Shown: positions 48,194 through 60,184 of the stretch, in pieces
How positions within the stretch are numbered: position 1 is the stretch's first letter
Layout: each line of letters starts with the position of its first letter
From: Nelumbo lutea
Lineage: Eukaryota > Streptophyta > Magnoliopsida > Proteales > Nelumbonaceae
Length of the DNA stretch: 64,000 nt
NCBI GenBank assembly: GCA_022828595.1
Contig: JAKGHH010000005.1
Span: 29,524,193-29,588,192, forward strand
Direction: 5' to 3'
Translations under genes and position numbers: made by a program
Notes under the pieces: generated by a model
Databases searched by the model: none
Seen by the model: only the letters and a program-made list of their open reading frames with translations
Told to the model about the DNA's origin: nothing

Positions 48194-48842
48194 TTATATG
48201 CAAAATTTAACCACTTTTCATTTCTAATACTGAAATCAAATACAAAAGTTGTCCGTTCAACCGGCCACGGTACCAAACACCTTCATGATTGTTCTTTGTA
48301 CTCTCAAATTTGATTTCTTTTTTTTTTTTTTGTTTTATGTGTTTTATTTGACATTTTGACCACAAGCATTAGAATTGTGTTTGGGTAAGCAGGATTTGTG
48401 CTTTCAATTTGTTTGTTTGCAGCGCAAAGCTCAAAAGCAAAAATTCATCCAGAGCATAAATTAGTAGCAAAATTGGATGCACCTTGTAAGGGGACAGTAT
48501 GCTGGGTGAAATAGTTCTTGTAAGGGAGCTGGTAACCTAATTCTTGTGCTCAATGTAGTCATGAATAGAGCCCTGAAATTGATTTCTAAGTAGGCTAGGT
48601 TCTTTGGAAATAATTTTAATTCATTTTTTATATTTTTGTGGTTATTATGACAAATTTTCTTAAATATTGATACTTTGCTATTACTTTTAGTAATTTATAG
48701 AAATTATCATATTTTCTGGTAACATTGATATTTTTTATTATTTTCTTGATTAATTTCTGTTAATTTATTACAGTTTTGACAATTTTTTATAAATTATTGA
48801 TAAATTTCTATTGCAATAAAACGTGGATGAGCTGGTGAATAT

Positions 48843-49164
48843 GGCCCGTTTGGGAGAGCGTTCAGGTAGCAGCTTTTGGCTTCATAAGATGTCCCACTTA
48901 GATAATAGCTATATTTGGTAAAAACACTCGTTAGCCCAAAATAGCTGTCTTTCGGTCAGAAATAATAGGGTATTCCATTGAAGTTCTTTTTTTTATTTTT
49001 ATTTTTTTAGGTTTGAAGGAAAAAGTAGGGAAAATAAAGGAAAGATAGGAGAACATTTAGTATAGATTTCTCTACCTTTCCTTTCCTTTCCCTACCTTTT
49101 CCTTCAAACCAAACATAACCTAATGAAAGCAGCTCAATCAAATTCAGTCCTCCCAAATTGGCCC
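48843..49164. mobile_element. MITE with GGCCCGTTTGGG ends, carrying a nested MITE
   Basis: Left GGCCCGTTTGGGAGAGC and right CCTCCCAAATTGGCCC are inverted. The Tourist-like element at 49010-49120 lies inside it. Related left ends occur at about 30593, 53784 and 61444. Confidence 0.65.
49010..49120. mobile_element. Tourist/Harbinger-like MITE, GAAGGAAAAAGTAG subfamily, nested
   Basis: Right end CCTTCAAACCAAACATAACC followed by TAA. The left end lacks its outer bases (starts GGTTTGAAGGAAAAAGTAGG). 111 bp. Confidence 0.7.
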
Positions 49165-49216
49165 TTAGTTACTTAACAAGACTGAAATGGCAGAGGTTTG
49201 GCATTGGAAGAGGATA

Positions 49217-49919
49217 AGGGTGTAATCAAGCAAGTGGAATGTGTTGGGCTATTCGAGCTCTCAAGTTTCGAGTTTCTTACTTGAATTCAACTCAAGTCTA
49301 TGCTCGATTTACTCAAATTTAACTCAAATGTATACTTGATGTATGCGAGTATCAATTCAATCCAAACTTGATTTGGTTATAACTAAATTAAGGCCCTGTT
49401 GGGTTTGCAAGAATAGGGGATTGGAATCGAAATTGGAATGGACTATTCCGATTTCAACTGTTTGGTTAGGTGGAATTGGAATCTTATTTCCATTCCTGAT
49501 GGAATGACATTTCCCCATTTGAGAAAATGGCCATCCCCTGCCCCTCCCTTGGGAATGAAATCTCATTCCTGCTGACTCCAATTCTCATTTCCATTCTTGT
49601 CTGAACCAAACTGACTATGGGATTAAGCGATTACGATTCCAATTTTGACTATGAACTAAATAGACCCTAATGTTATAAATTATAAATAAAAATATATTAA
49701 TAAACTTGATTATAAATTTATTAATTTATATTATAAAACTTTAATATATAAAATTATTAAAAAAATAAATTTTATTATATTCCACTAGTCTCATGAGCCA
49801 CTTGAGCTAGAAATTATGAAACTCAAACTCAACTTTACTTGTTCGAGCTTGACTTGAATTAATTATATTATCAACTCAAACTCGAATAGCTTATGAGTAG
49901 GTTCAATTCAGTTACACCC
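49217..49919. mobile_element. GGGTGTAA-ended MITE with a nested Tourist-like element
   Basis: Left AAGGGTGTAATCAAGC and right TTCAATTCAGTTACACCCC form an imperfect inverted repeat. TTCGAGCTC/ACTCGAATAG and CAACTCAA motifs recur in both arms. The insert 49392-49677 separates the arms. No target duplication was recognised. Confidence 0.5.
49392..49677. mobile_element. Tourist/Harbinger-like MITE, GGAATTGGAATC subfamily
   Basis: Ends GGCCCTGTTGGGTTTG and GAACTAAATAGACCC with TAA at 49389-49391 and 49678-49680. The interior has GGAATCG / CGATTCC in both orientations. 286 bp, related to 52911-53198 and 62701-62982. Confidence 0.8.
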
Positions 49920-49965
49920 CAAAGGGGGCATAATTTTAAAGTAAATTGTAAAGGTTAGTAACTTA

Positions 49966-50230
49966 GGTTGTGTTTGGTTGCAGTGCAATTTTATTTGTAT
50001 TAGTACAAATGTATAGGAGTGCAAATGAAAATAATGCAAATTTTGATTTGAATTTGTTTTGAATTTTAATTTATTTTGCTTAAAGTCTTGATTTATTTCA
50101 TTTGTATTGCAGTCAAACAAAATAAGGTATGATTTGAAATAAAAATATATCATAATTTGCACCAAAATCATTTACACTGTCATGATTTTGCATCAGTGCA
50201 AATAAATATACATTGCAACCAAACATAACC
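49966..50230. mobile_element. Tourist/Harbinger-like MITE, GGTTGCARTGCAA subfamily
   Basis: Ends GGTTGTGTTTGGTTGCAGTG and CATTGCAACCAAACATAACC with TTA at 49963-49965 and 50231-50233. 265 bp; the low divergence between arms suggests it is one of the younger copies. Confidence 0.9.
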
Positions 50231-50922
50231 TTAAAAACATCGTTTGTAGAAAGAAAGAAAAAACAAAACAATTAGGTTGGATAAGGGTCTACCCACCATT
50301 ACCAAATTCATTAATAACTTAAAAATTCTGCCAGAACAGTTTTTAAGAAGTATATATCATTTTTCCCTATGTAGGACTTAAATTTTAAAATGACTTCATC
50401 ATGTATATTCAAAGTTGACTGTCAAATTAGAGCTGAAAAGTTGGTCCAAAACCATACTTTCCCTTTAAACTATTTTGGGCTGAAAATGACCCAAATAAAA
50501 AATTTAAAGGTAGATACAAGAGAGAGAGAGAGGTAGGTCATGGCGACATGGTGAGGTCTCCAATCCTTAAAGAGAAAATGGCTTACTTATGTGGACTCCA
50601 CCAATTTGTTTCTTTGTTCAAAAAGTCATGATTTCAGGATCCCTTAGCCTTATGTGGCTAAACAGTGAGCACTTCAAGCGGAAAACGCGGGTGCATTATT
50701 CTCCCTTAATGATGTGGCCCATATTTAAAAAGTTTGACTCGCCTGATTCCCATCCGGCCAAAGTTTAAAAAGTTGGGTTTTGGAGCAATGGTATGAGACT
50801 TGGTTCATATTGGATGACCAAATAATAAATTAATAATTAAATAACAAGCAGTTAAAACGGTTCGTGGGATGCCTGTTTCTCAAAAATGTTTTTAAAGTCA
50901 ATGGCTAATCTTCATTGAAAAA

Positions 50923-51190
50923 CAATATTTTAAAAAACTATCCGAAATCGGAACCGTTCTGGCCACCGGTTTTTAGGTTGATGGTTCAACTGTCTGGTTC
51001 GAATGGATGGCACATTCTGACAAAAATGGCCAAAAACCGTTGAATGGGTTGAACGGGTCGATGGTTAAAATGCCTGGGTCAATGGTTTTTGGCCAGGGAC
51101 TGGGTTTGGAGTAAAATGGAACTGATTGCTTGGACGGTTCTCGAGCCAAACGGTCTGACCGTCCGAGTCAATGGTGGTTCAAAAACCATG
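50923..51190. mobile_element. hAT-like MITE, CATGGTTTT family, copy 7
   Basis: Left CAATATTTTAAAAAACTATC, right GGTTCAAAAACCATG. Flanks TTGAAAAA (50915-50922) and TTGAAAAT (51191-51198) form a 7/8 duplication. 268 bp. Confidence 0.8.
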
Positions 51191-51329
51191 TTGAAAATTG
51201 CTTAGAGTACAAGAAATAAACTCAATAAAAGTACAATAACCTAGTTGACCCGATATAAATTTATAAGGCAAATGGATTCATTCTAGATCCATTAATTACT
51301 TGATTAATCAAAGCCATCTGCTTCGAGTT

Positions 51330-52526
51330 TTTTATCATAAATCGGATGTAAATTGAAAATTTCCAAATTTGATTACATAAACACATCATCTAAATATGTG
51401 ATAATCGAATCGATTTGTTAAGTTTCAAGTATCATTGACAGACTTACCTGCTTAGCTAGATTCTTCTTTGTAATGTTTTATATTTTGGTGTATCTTTTTT
51501 TTTGTCCATTTATCAAATAACTGTAGTATTTAAATAGAGAGAATTGAATGAGGTGAAAAGTAGTAGTTCAATTTAAAGTTTAAACCTCACAATTAAATAG
51601 GGACTAAATTAATTAATGAATATTTTAGTAAAAAAATGTTCTGCAATCTTATTCATATTTTTAATAGTAGTTTAAATATAAAATTATAGATGTATTCAAT
51701 TTCTTTTTATATTTTTTTTGTATTTCTATATTTAAAAATAATTTTGATGTCACACTTACTTTTTGTTAAGATGATAATTATATGATATTATACATGTTCT
51801 TGAATGTTTTTTTTTTGCAAAATTTATGTATTTTTTTTCATTTTTATATTTTTATATTTTATTAATTATTATTATTTATTTATGACATTAAATGTTAACA
51901 TATTTGACCCAAAAGTTGAATTATTGATCTTTGCTTAATAGTAAAATAATTTTATTTTTTATCAATTCTAAATTATGTATTTCATTTTCATTATCAATAA
52001 AATAATTCTTGTTTATTACACTTATTTTTTTAATTTTATTAATAAAAATATCATAAATATGATTATTTTTTCTATATTTCTGTAATTTTATATATTTATT
52101 TCTATTTTAAAATTTTTATTACTTAATTATGACTTCATAGGTTGATCAATTTGATTCGGATGGTTGAATTGATTAGCCACCACTTGGATAAAGAATTATT
52201 TTGTTTTTGAGTCAGTTTTAAAATATATGGGCTTATATTATTAAAAATATTGGCATGTATTTAATTGGTAGCATTTATTAATGAAAAATAATTTAAATAT
52301 GAGATTTAATAAGAGAAAATAGGAGTTAATACGTTAAGTATAAAACTTATTGAGAGGGGATTAAATGAGGTTCAACCCTTACAATAACAGACAAATATAG
52401 ACATTTTAGTAGCTATTAATACTAGTATTAAAGGTATAATTAAATGACTTTCATACCCTTTTTCAAACAAATAATTAATTCAAAAAAACTTCCATTATGA
52501 ATCCACACTTTTTTATATAGTATAGA
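51330..52526 (-). mobile_element. Non-autonomous Helitron, 3'-truncated copy
   Basis: The 5' end on the minus strand is A|TCTATACTATATAAAAAAG at 52526. The body matches the reverse complement of 54977-56330 over more than 1 kb, for example TTTATGACATTAA, CACACTTACTTTTTGTT and GATGTTTCAAGTA-like stretches. No terminal hairpin was found at the low-coordinate end. Non-coding. Confidence 0.75.
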
Positions 52527-52910
52527 TTTTGATGTAGAATAGTTTTAAATGATAACTAGAATAATTTATTTATTTATTTATTGTATTTTTGTTTGTACCA
52601 ATCAAGCCATTGACAGTATGCTCAAACCATTCAACTCATGACCTAATAACCCAAATGATTCTATGTGGGATTCAAGTCTAATAGGTCCGGAGTAGGGCTG
52701 CAATGAATTGGATTGAGTCTGATGATCTAATTCGGGTTTGCTTAAGTTAGATTTGGATAGTTTTTTAGCCATTATCTGATAAATATGATCTGTTTGTTAA
52801 TCAGACCAAATTCAGATATTGTTTGATATGATATGTTAAGATTCAATATTAAGATTCCATTTTTCATAATTAAGTTTTAAGCTACTTTTAAGTTATAAAA
52901 TTTGATTTAG

Positions 52911-53198
52911 GGTCCATTTGGTTTATAGCCGAAATTAAAATTGAAATCCTTTAGAATCATAATGGGAATAGCCAATTTCCATTGGTTTAGATAATAATCT
53001 GAATGAGAATCGAGATTAGCCTGAATGGGATTTCATTCCAAAGAGAGAGGGAGGAAATGATCATCCCCTCAAATAGAGAAATGTCATTCCATCAGAAATA
53101 AGAATGGGATTCTAATTCCATCCAATCTAACAGTTGGAATCAGAATGACCCATTCTGATGTTGATTCCAGTCCTTTATTCCCATGAACCAAACAGGCA
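52911..53198. mobile_element. Tourist/Harbinger-like MITE, GGAATTGGAATC subfamily (eroded)
   Basis: Left GGTCCATTTGGTTTATAGCC, right CCATGAACCAAACAGGC. The interior has ATTCCAT/ATGGAAT pairs. The right TSD is unclear. Confidence 0.65.
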
Positions 53199-53780
53199 TA
53201 TTTTTGTCAATCAAATATATAAACCAATTAGATTCAAATATATATTAGATCGAACTCAAATCTCTCATTCTTAATGGACCGGATTTGGATGTACCCGTTA
53301 TCGAATTTGATTCGATTCATTTGTAACCCTAAGTTGGAAGTTGGAGGGAATAATTTTTTCATCCTTGACCACATAGAATGTGTCTAAAAAGTGCAAAACC
53401 CTATAAACATTTCGAACCTGATTTAGATACAGAGTAGGTGGAAGATGATTGTACTAACATTTTTAATGAATAAGACATTATATGGTTGCCAGATGATTTA
53501 ATGAATAAGACAATTTTTATGCAAATGCCGTAGCAACAAAGTTCCATTGATTTCGCAATAATTTAATAAAATGGTACAAAAACAATTATATGGTTGTCTT
53601 GATATGCGTATCAATTTTTTTTAATCAGAAACTCGAGTGTCACATTGAATTTTACTAGTTTCATTCAATGCAGATGGCCCACAATTCGCAGGATAGTTAG
53701 AAGAAAATCGTTGGTTGTGAAATTAACTCTTTTTTCTAATGGTCTTTTATTCAATTGAGATGAGGGAATGGCAATGTTTA

Positions 53781-54080
53781 GGGCCCATTTGGGGGGTTTG
53801 AGCTGAAGATTCATGTAAGTTGATTCTGTTGCTTTGAAGCATTTCCAATAACATACATACTCAAAGAGGTTGATGCGGATCAAATGACTTTTGATTTTTA
53901 AATTGCACTCCATCTCAGAAATCTGATTTTAACTGTATACCTATAATAATTCAAAATTATAAACAGTTCTACCTATAATATTCATACCAGCTTGTGAATT
54001 GGCATCAATTCCGAGCTGACACCTACCTCCAACTGTACGGTAGAACTAGGATTTCTGAGGTGGAGTGCAGTTTAAAAACC
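53781..54080. mobile_element. Probable MITE with palindromic interior
   Basis: Begins GGGCCCATTTGGGG. Inside, GCACTCCATCTCAGAAATC (about 53902) is mirrored by ATTTCTGAGGTGGAGTGC (about 54052). A piece near 53996-54028 (GGCATCAATTCCGAGCTGAC) is the reverse complement of part of the MITE at 55406-55596. Confidence 0.5.
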
Positions 54081-54233
54081 CCAAAAGCAAATGATTTTTT
54101 CTATGACGTGGCTAGCGCAATGTTAAAACAAAATCACAAAATAAAGCCTTTTTTTTTTGGTAAAGGAAAAAAGAGATATATAAGAACGGAGGGTAATTCT
54201 TCCCCAAAAATCAAAAGAAACAATAAGATTTAA

Positions 54234-54295
54234 GGTTGTGATTGGTTTGAAGGAAAAGTTCGGGGAAGGTAGGGGCCTTCACACCAAACATAGCC
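54234..54295. mobile_element. Minimal Tourist/Harbinger-like MITE (62 bp)
   Basis: Ends GGTTGTGATTGGTTTGAAGG and CACACCAAACATAGCC; TAA at 54231-54233 and 54296-54298. It is little more than two joined terminal repeats. Confidence 0.85.
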
Positions 54296-54976
54296 TAAAT
54301 CTCTACATACAGGAAACTCAGACAAATTACCTAATTAATGTATTGTTGTGGGTATGATAGGTGTGTGCATGGATTCACGCTTCAACCCACATTTGCTCCA
54401 ACACTGCATTGAAAGTTTGAAACAATTAAATCAAAGCCTTTAATTTGTTGCCATGGTCCCATCTTAAGCTAGATGAAGTAACATTTTGGTGGGGCCCATT
54501 TTTTATTATTTTTTTAACCAACAAAGGTACCACGAAGGCCATGTCAGGTTTGATAGAAAATAAGAAAAGTAGATCTCAAGGAAAGTTCTTTTTAAGAACT
54601 TTTGCATTTGCCATTCCTTATTTTAAGGATTTATCTCTTTTTACAGTAAAAAGAATACCAAATGCAACCTTATTTTTTAACCAAACACAGTAGTGGTGCT
54701 TGAGTCAAACATTGACAAAAATGCAAATCAGGTACTGAGTTGAAGAATTTACGCAACATCGAGCTTGGGCCTCACGTGGGCCCTTTTAAATTTTAATAAA
54801 TGTTCAACCCTAGCTCACCCAAATGCAGCACTATGGGGTGAAGGTCTACCCCTTAAGGTCACTTATGTAGTGGTTCAAGGCCACTTTGGTTGCAAAGCAG
54901 TTAACATGCATTGTGCTTTGTTTTGGTTGGTTTATTTTCCTATTGTCCTTTCAAGTGGTTCTTCACTCTTTAAAAA

Positions 54977-56466
54977 TCTATGTTATATATAGTACTGTGA
55001 ATGTAAAGTAAAATCTTTTTTTGACTAAAATTATTTTCCACTTCTTTGTTTGAGAAAGGGTATAAATGCCATCTTATTACATCTTTAGTGCTAGTTTTAT
55101 TGGCTACTAAAATGCCCATAATTGTGTATTTAGTCTGTCTCTAATGGTAAGATTGAAAATATAACTTCAATTATTAATTCCCACCTCATTTAATCCCCTC
55201 TCATTAAGTTTTATACTTAAATTATTAACTCCCATTTTTTCTTATTAAATTAGATATGTATCAATGTTTTAAACAATATAAACTCATATATTTTTAAATT
55301 GACTCAAATACAAAACCATTTTTAACCCAAATGGTGGCTAAGCAACTCAACCATCCAAATCAAATTAATCAACCTACGAAGTTATAGTTAGGTAATAAAA
55401 TTTTAGGAGAATGACAATTCAGCCTAGGGTCAGAATTTGTAGGTTCAAAGTACATTTGGAGTAGGTGTCAGCTCGGAATTGATGCCAATTCATGGGCGGG
55501 TATAGGTGCATAGAGTGTGGTTTTTCGACCTTTTGAATGTTTATAGCTGTGCAGTGGGAATCAGAAATTTGCATTGGGTCTGTCCGTACTTCTCCGTAAA
55601 ATTTTTAAAAGAAATAAATATAAAGACTTACAAAAAATGTAGAAAAACTTAAAGACATTTATGATATTTTTATTAATCAAATTAAAACAATAAGTATAAT
55701 AAAAAAGAATTATTTTTATTGGTAATGAAAATAAAATACATAATTTAGAATTGATCCAAAATGAAATTATTTTACTGCATGACAAAGATCAATAGTTCTA
55801 ATTTTGGGTTAAACATGTTAACCTTTAATGTCATAAATAAATAATAGAAGTTAATAAAATATAAAAATACATAAAATTTGCAAAAATACTTTTAGGTACA
55901 TGTATAATATCATATATTTATCATATTAAACAAAAAGTAAGTGTGACATATTAGACTTATTTTTACATACAAAAATATAAAAAATTATAGAAAAATTGAA
56001 CACATCTATGAATAAGATTGTCGAACTTTCTTTTGACAAAAATACTCATCTTTGAATTTAGTCCCTATTCAATTACGAAATTTAAATTGTAAACTGAACT
56101 ATTGGTTTTCATCACATTCAATTCCCTCTATTTAAATCTTACATTTTTTTTGATAAATGAACAAAAAAAAAAAGATACACCAGAAGTATTAAATATTACA
56201 AAAAGAAGAATATAGCCAAGCAAGTAGGCCTATCAATAATACTTGAAACATCACAACTCGATCCGATTTTTACATATTTGGATGAGGTGTTTATGTAATC
56301 ATATTCGGATTTTCAATTAGCATTTGGTTAATAATAAAAAAAAACAAAAAAATATATGAAAATAAAAATAAAAATACATAAAATTTATAAAAAAAATTGG
56401 ATATATTATTACTATGATTATCATCATCTAGAATTACCACGTGCAAAGCATGTTCAAACTTACTAG
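54977..56466 (+). mobile_element. Non-autonomous Helitron (1490 bp)
   Basis: Starts A|TCTATGTTATATATAG. Ends with a hairpin (ACGTGC AAA GCATGT at 56439-56453), nine bases, CTAG at 56463-56466, then T. The terminal layout equals that of the 281-bp Helitron at 11063-11343, including the nine-base spacer. It carries a nested MITE at 55406-55596. No helicase gene. Confidence 0.82.
55406..55596. mobile_element. MITE with GGAGAA/TTCTCCG ends and 10-bp duplication, copy 2
   Basis: GGAGAATGACAATTC to GTACTTCTCCG, flanked by TAAAATTTTA (55396-55405) and TAAAATTTTT (55597-55606). It is absent from the matching place in the Helitron copy at 51330-52526, confirming insertion. 191 bp. Confidence 0.82.
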
Positions 56467-56499
56467 TAGAATTAAAAGAAACAACATCGACATAACTTC

Positions 56500-57642
56500 T
56501 TGTCTGTTTGGTTCCTAGGAATAGGGGACTGGAATCGTAATTGAAATAAGCATTGTTTGGTTGAGTAGAATTGGAGATTCCTACTCTTGGTGGAATAGCG
56601 TTCCCCCATTTGAGGGAATAATGATTCCCTCCACCTCAGGAATGATAATCCCATTCTAACCGATTTTGATTCTTAGGCTCCATTTGGTTTATGAGAAGAT
56701 TTGGGTGGGATGGGAAAAGATGGGATGGGATGGGAAAGTATAAAAAATTAATTTTGCATTGTTTGGTTTCATTGGGATGGGATGGGATGGGAAAGTATAA
56801 AAAATTAATTTTGCATTGTTTGGTTTCATTGGGATGGGATGGGATGGGAAAGTGTAAAAGGGACCAAATGACTAAAGTATTGGAGCTCAATCTAATGTTC
56901 ATTCTCCTCACCGTTCAAACCAGAGGAGTGGCGGCGGCGATCTCTTTCCTCTTCGATCTCTCATTCTCTTTCCCTCTCTCCCTCCATTCTTTCTTTTATT
57001 TTCTATTTCTCCTCCCTCATCCAACTTCCTGCCACATTCGCCATCCCTATTTCTTCCTCACTTTTCACTGCTACTGCAGCGGCAACCTTATTCCTTCGAT
57101 TACTGGCAACGGCAACTCAGCTACCACATTCTTTATTTCCTGATCGCTGCCGCTGCAACTCTTAGCAACGGCGGCCTGCGAAACCAGTGAAGCTCAAAGC
57201 AGCGATGGCCTACGAAACCAGCGTCGACAGAGGATGAGGCATACGGGAGGGAGGAGGAAGACAAAGAAGAATACCAAGTTCTAGTCGAATGGACGAGGCA
57301 TGCAAGAGGGAGGAGGAAGACGAAGAAGAATATCGAGCTCCAGTCGAATGGACAAGGCATGCGGGAGTGAGGAAGGAGATAGATTTTCTTGAGTTTTTCC
57401 ACCGGGGTCACACTGTTTTGGTGCGACCCCAAATCCATGATTTTGGAATTTGGGATCCCACCTTTTTCTCATCCCATTTCCCATCCCCTTCTTTCGTTCA
57501 AAACAAATATGAGAAAAGAGAATATTTTTGGAATATTCTCTTTTCTTATCCCCATCCCACAAACCAAATGGAGCCTTAGGTGGGGAAAGTGGGGAATGGA
57601 CCATATTCAAATTCTGATTTCAACCATGAACTAAAGGGACCC
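56500..57642. mobile_element. Tourist/Harbinger-like MITE, GGAATTGGAATC subfamily, split by a larger one
   Basis: Left TTGTCTGTTTGGTTCC with GGAATCG inside; right TTTCAACCATGAACTAAAGG, then GACCC and TTA. The 900-bp element at 56676-57575 sits inside it. It begins only 33 bases after the Helitron 3' end. Confidence 0.7.
56676..57575. mobile_element. Large Tourist/Harbinger-like MITE (900 bp) with tandem arrays
   Basis: Ends GGCTCCATTTGGTTTATG and CACAAACCAAATGGAGCC; TTA at 56673-56675 and 57576-57578. Near the left end is a tandem array of 57-bp units (56706-56862, GGGATGGGATGGGA blocks). Near 57235-57372 is an array of 59-bp units (GGCATGCGGGAGGGAGG-like, purine-rich). The middle is more GC-rich than its host and may be captured genomic DNA; its frames are not recognisable. 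Confidence 0.85.
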
Positions 57643-58035
57643 TTAGTATTTTCTTTTTTGGTGTGAAGGACTATCTTAAAGTGATTAAAAGGGGATCAAT
57701 AAGGGCACATGTCCACTAGAAGCCTAAGAAGTTATGGGGGATGTTCTACCCTTTTGATGCTGTATTAACAATTTTTAAGGATGCCTAGCCCAACCCGGCC
57801 CATACCCAAAATGCAATAATATTTATCTGGGGTTAGGATAGGGACAAGCTTACCCGTGTTAATTATAAAAATATGACTTTTTATAAATTAAAATTTTTAT
57901 TTAATTTTAGTCTATTATAAAAATATATATAAAATTTCTCTCTACATATTAAAATAAAATTTGTTATCCAAATATATATGTATATAACTTCCAAGTCAAA
58001 CTTAGGGTTTGCTTCGCTTGGACCCTCCTTGCCAG
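57643..58035. other. No feature recognised
   Basis: AT-rich spacer between two elements; no protein-like frame. Confidence 0.4.
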
Positions 58036-58560
58036 AGCTGTTAATGGACTCCGAAAGTCCGATAAGTGATTAAACTCATAATTCATGGGTCAGGTAGCCC
58101 GGCGAGTTGGCCCGGCCCGACCTATTATAAATCAGGCTTGGTCATAATTTTAGGCTTACGTGCTCGGGCTCGGGCCTGAATTTTTTTTCGGGCTGGGTTT
58201 GGGCTTTCTCTAAAAAGCTTGGCCCTAGTCCGACTTGATACTATATATTAAATAATAAAGATATATTTTATTTAATAGAAAAAATATATATATATATATG
58301 CAATATTTTTTCTTTATTCTTCTTCTCTATTTTTTTAAGTGATAGTGAGATTTTTATTATTTTTGAGTCTTGAAGGTTTTTAATGTAAATAAAACACTTT
58401 TTTATTGAATAAAAAAGATGAAATTTCTTGTTTCAAATCTTTGACCGGGCTCGGGCTCAAGACCTATGCCTGATGGTCGAATCGGGCTCGAGCTCGAGCC
58501 TGAATATATTCTGTTAATACATATAAAAAGCCTGACCTGGCCCGGCCCATGATAGGTCTA
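58036..58560. mobile_element. hAT-like MITE rich in GGCCCGG (525 bp)
   Basis: Sub-terminal GGCCCGGCCCGACC and CCTGGCCCGGCCCATG are inverted, as are AATCAGGCTTGG and AAAGCCTGACC. The flanks CTTGCCAG and TTTGTCAG differ only by two C/T changes and are a likely 8-base duplication. The core is AT-rich. Confidence 0.65.
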
Positions 58561-60184
58561 TTTGTCAGCAATGGCTTGTCTTTTTCAAGCAGACAACAAA
58601 TTTTACTGAATAGAGTCACTGCCCTCATTTAATTAAGGACAAAGAATAACATTTTCATTGCTATAGATTAAATTTATTTGAAGAGATGTTAAGGTCAGAA
58701 TTATCATTTTCCACTTTCATTTAATAAAAGGCCGATTAAATAAATTGATTACAAATTATAAGAAATGTTTTAGTAAACCGATAGATTGTGGCAAATTGAT
58801 GAAATATTTTAATAAATGACCCTTGAATATTTTAATAAAGGTCAGAATGACACTCAATATTGAATATAACTATATAAAACCCGCTGAACTTTCCCAAGAA
58901 AATAGAGTTTATGCTAAACCCAACATAGAATTTGTTCTTGGAACAGACCAAAAGTTGAAAAAAAAGTTAGATGGGCACACATGGGACCAACTCGGCCTGG
59001 GCAAATTATGGATTTGTGGGCTTGGCGAGGGATGAAGTGGAGATCTTATCCACTTGTTGGAGGAAAGCCCCACATGAATTGTGCAAACTGCTAAGTCAAG
59101 GAAGCATCCCTCTCTCTCTCTCTCTCTCTCTTTCATATAAGTCTCCTCTTCTCTCTCTTGCCCTCTTTGATTTGTTTGTCTGTTTGTTTGTTCAAAAGGT
59201 TAAGAACTAAGATTAAAAGCTATGAGGTACCCTACATCAACAGTTATGTCACCCATGACAGTTGATCCACAAGGATCACAACCATCGGATTGTTCTCTCT
59301 TAAGAGACCCACAACCACCGACAGTCCTCTAAATATATAGCTGTGAAGGAGGATTCAGACTTCCCAAATTGGAATTGACCTTTTCTAAATGATTTTTGTT
59401 TCAGTTTTTCCCCCTACTATTTTTATTTGCATAAAACCCAAAACAAAATTGAACTAGAATTTGCACCCCTCATACATTGGAAAATCAAGAAGTCGTACAG
59501 TAGACCTGAACTACAGAAGTGGTCCAATCTCCAGAGTACAGCCTCTAGATTTGGCATATCAACCTCCACGTGAAGAAAAAGCTTCTAAATAAACCTCTTC
59601 CATTTAGGTAGCAGGGAAGACGTTGCATTGGGTAGTGTCATCCAATATGGAAGATAAGGTTCAGGCTTAACTGAGGTAGGTGATCATGTCCTTAAACCCT
59701 AAGAATTTCAGATGGGCGCTCATAATTTGCCACGTGTTCACTTAGGTTGGGGGACCTGTATTGCAGTGGGCCCCAGTTAAGAATTTGATCTGTGAGTTTG
59801 AGGGGCCCTTGGGGACCTTGTAGAATCGTGAGTCATTTATGCATTGGCATCATTAGATCGGAATCCAATGAAGAAACAATATTGGCATTAATTCCATCTG
59901 ACACCAGTTGGCCCAAGATAGATCGCAGAGCCTGGCCCAATTATACAGGCACGCGTATTAATCGGTTGATTTCTTACTGGCCCACATCCCTTGGGACAAT
60001 CTAGACTGGTTAAACCCAAACCAGTTCAACTAGTGCGAGGCTGTCAGCTGAGCGAATTTCAGGCTTGCGAGCTGTATCCAAGCATCAATATGGGCTTGTT
60101 AAACTAATTAGGCCTGCATGAGTGGGCTTGTCTCTGTTTATGCTTGAGTTTGCTACCCTTAGCCAAATGGCCCATAGGGCTGTA
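58561..60184. other. No gene recognised; CT microsatellite
   Basis: A (CT)n run lies at about 59108-59132. Frames of up to 79 codons run through it and are compositional artefacts. The remainder shows nothing I can name. Confidence 0.45.

Noticed and set aside
57133..57610. Overlapping frames of about 100 codons on both strands
   Set aside because: They fall in the purine-rich 59-bp tandem array and cargo of a MITE. The repeat length is not a multiple of three and no domain is visible.
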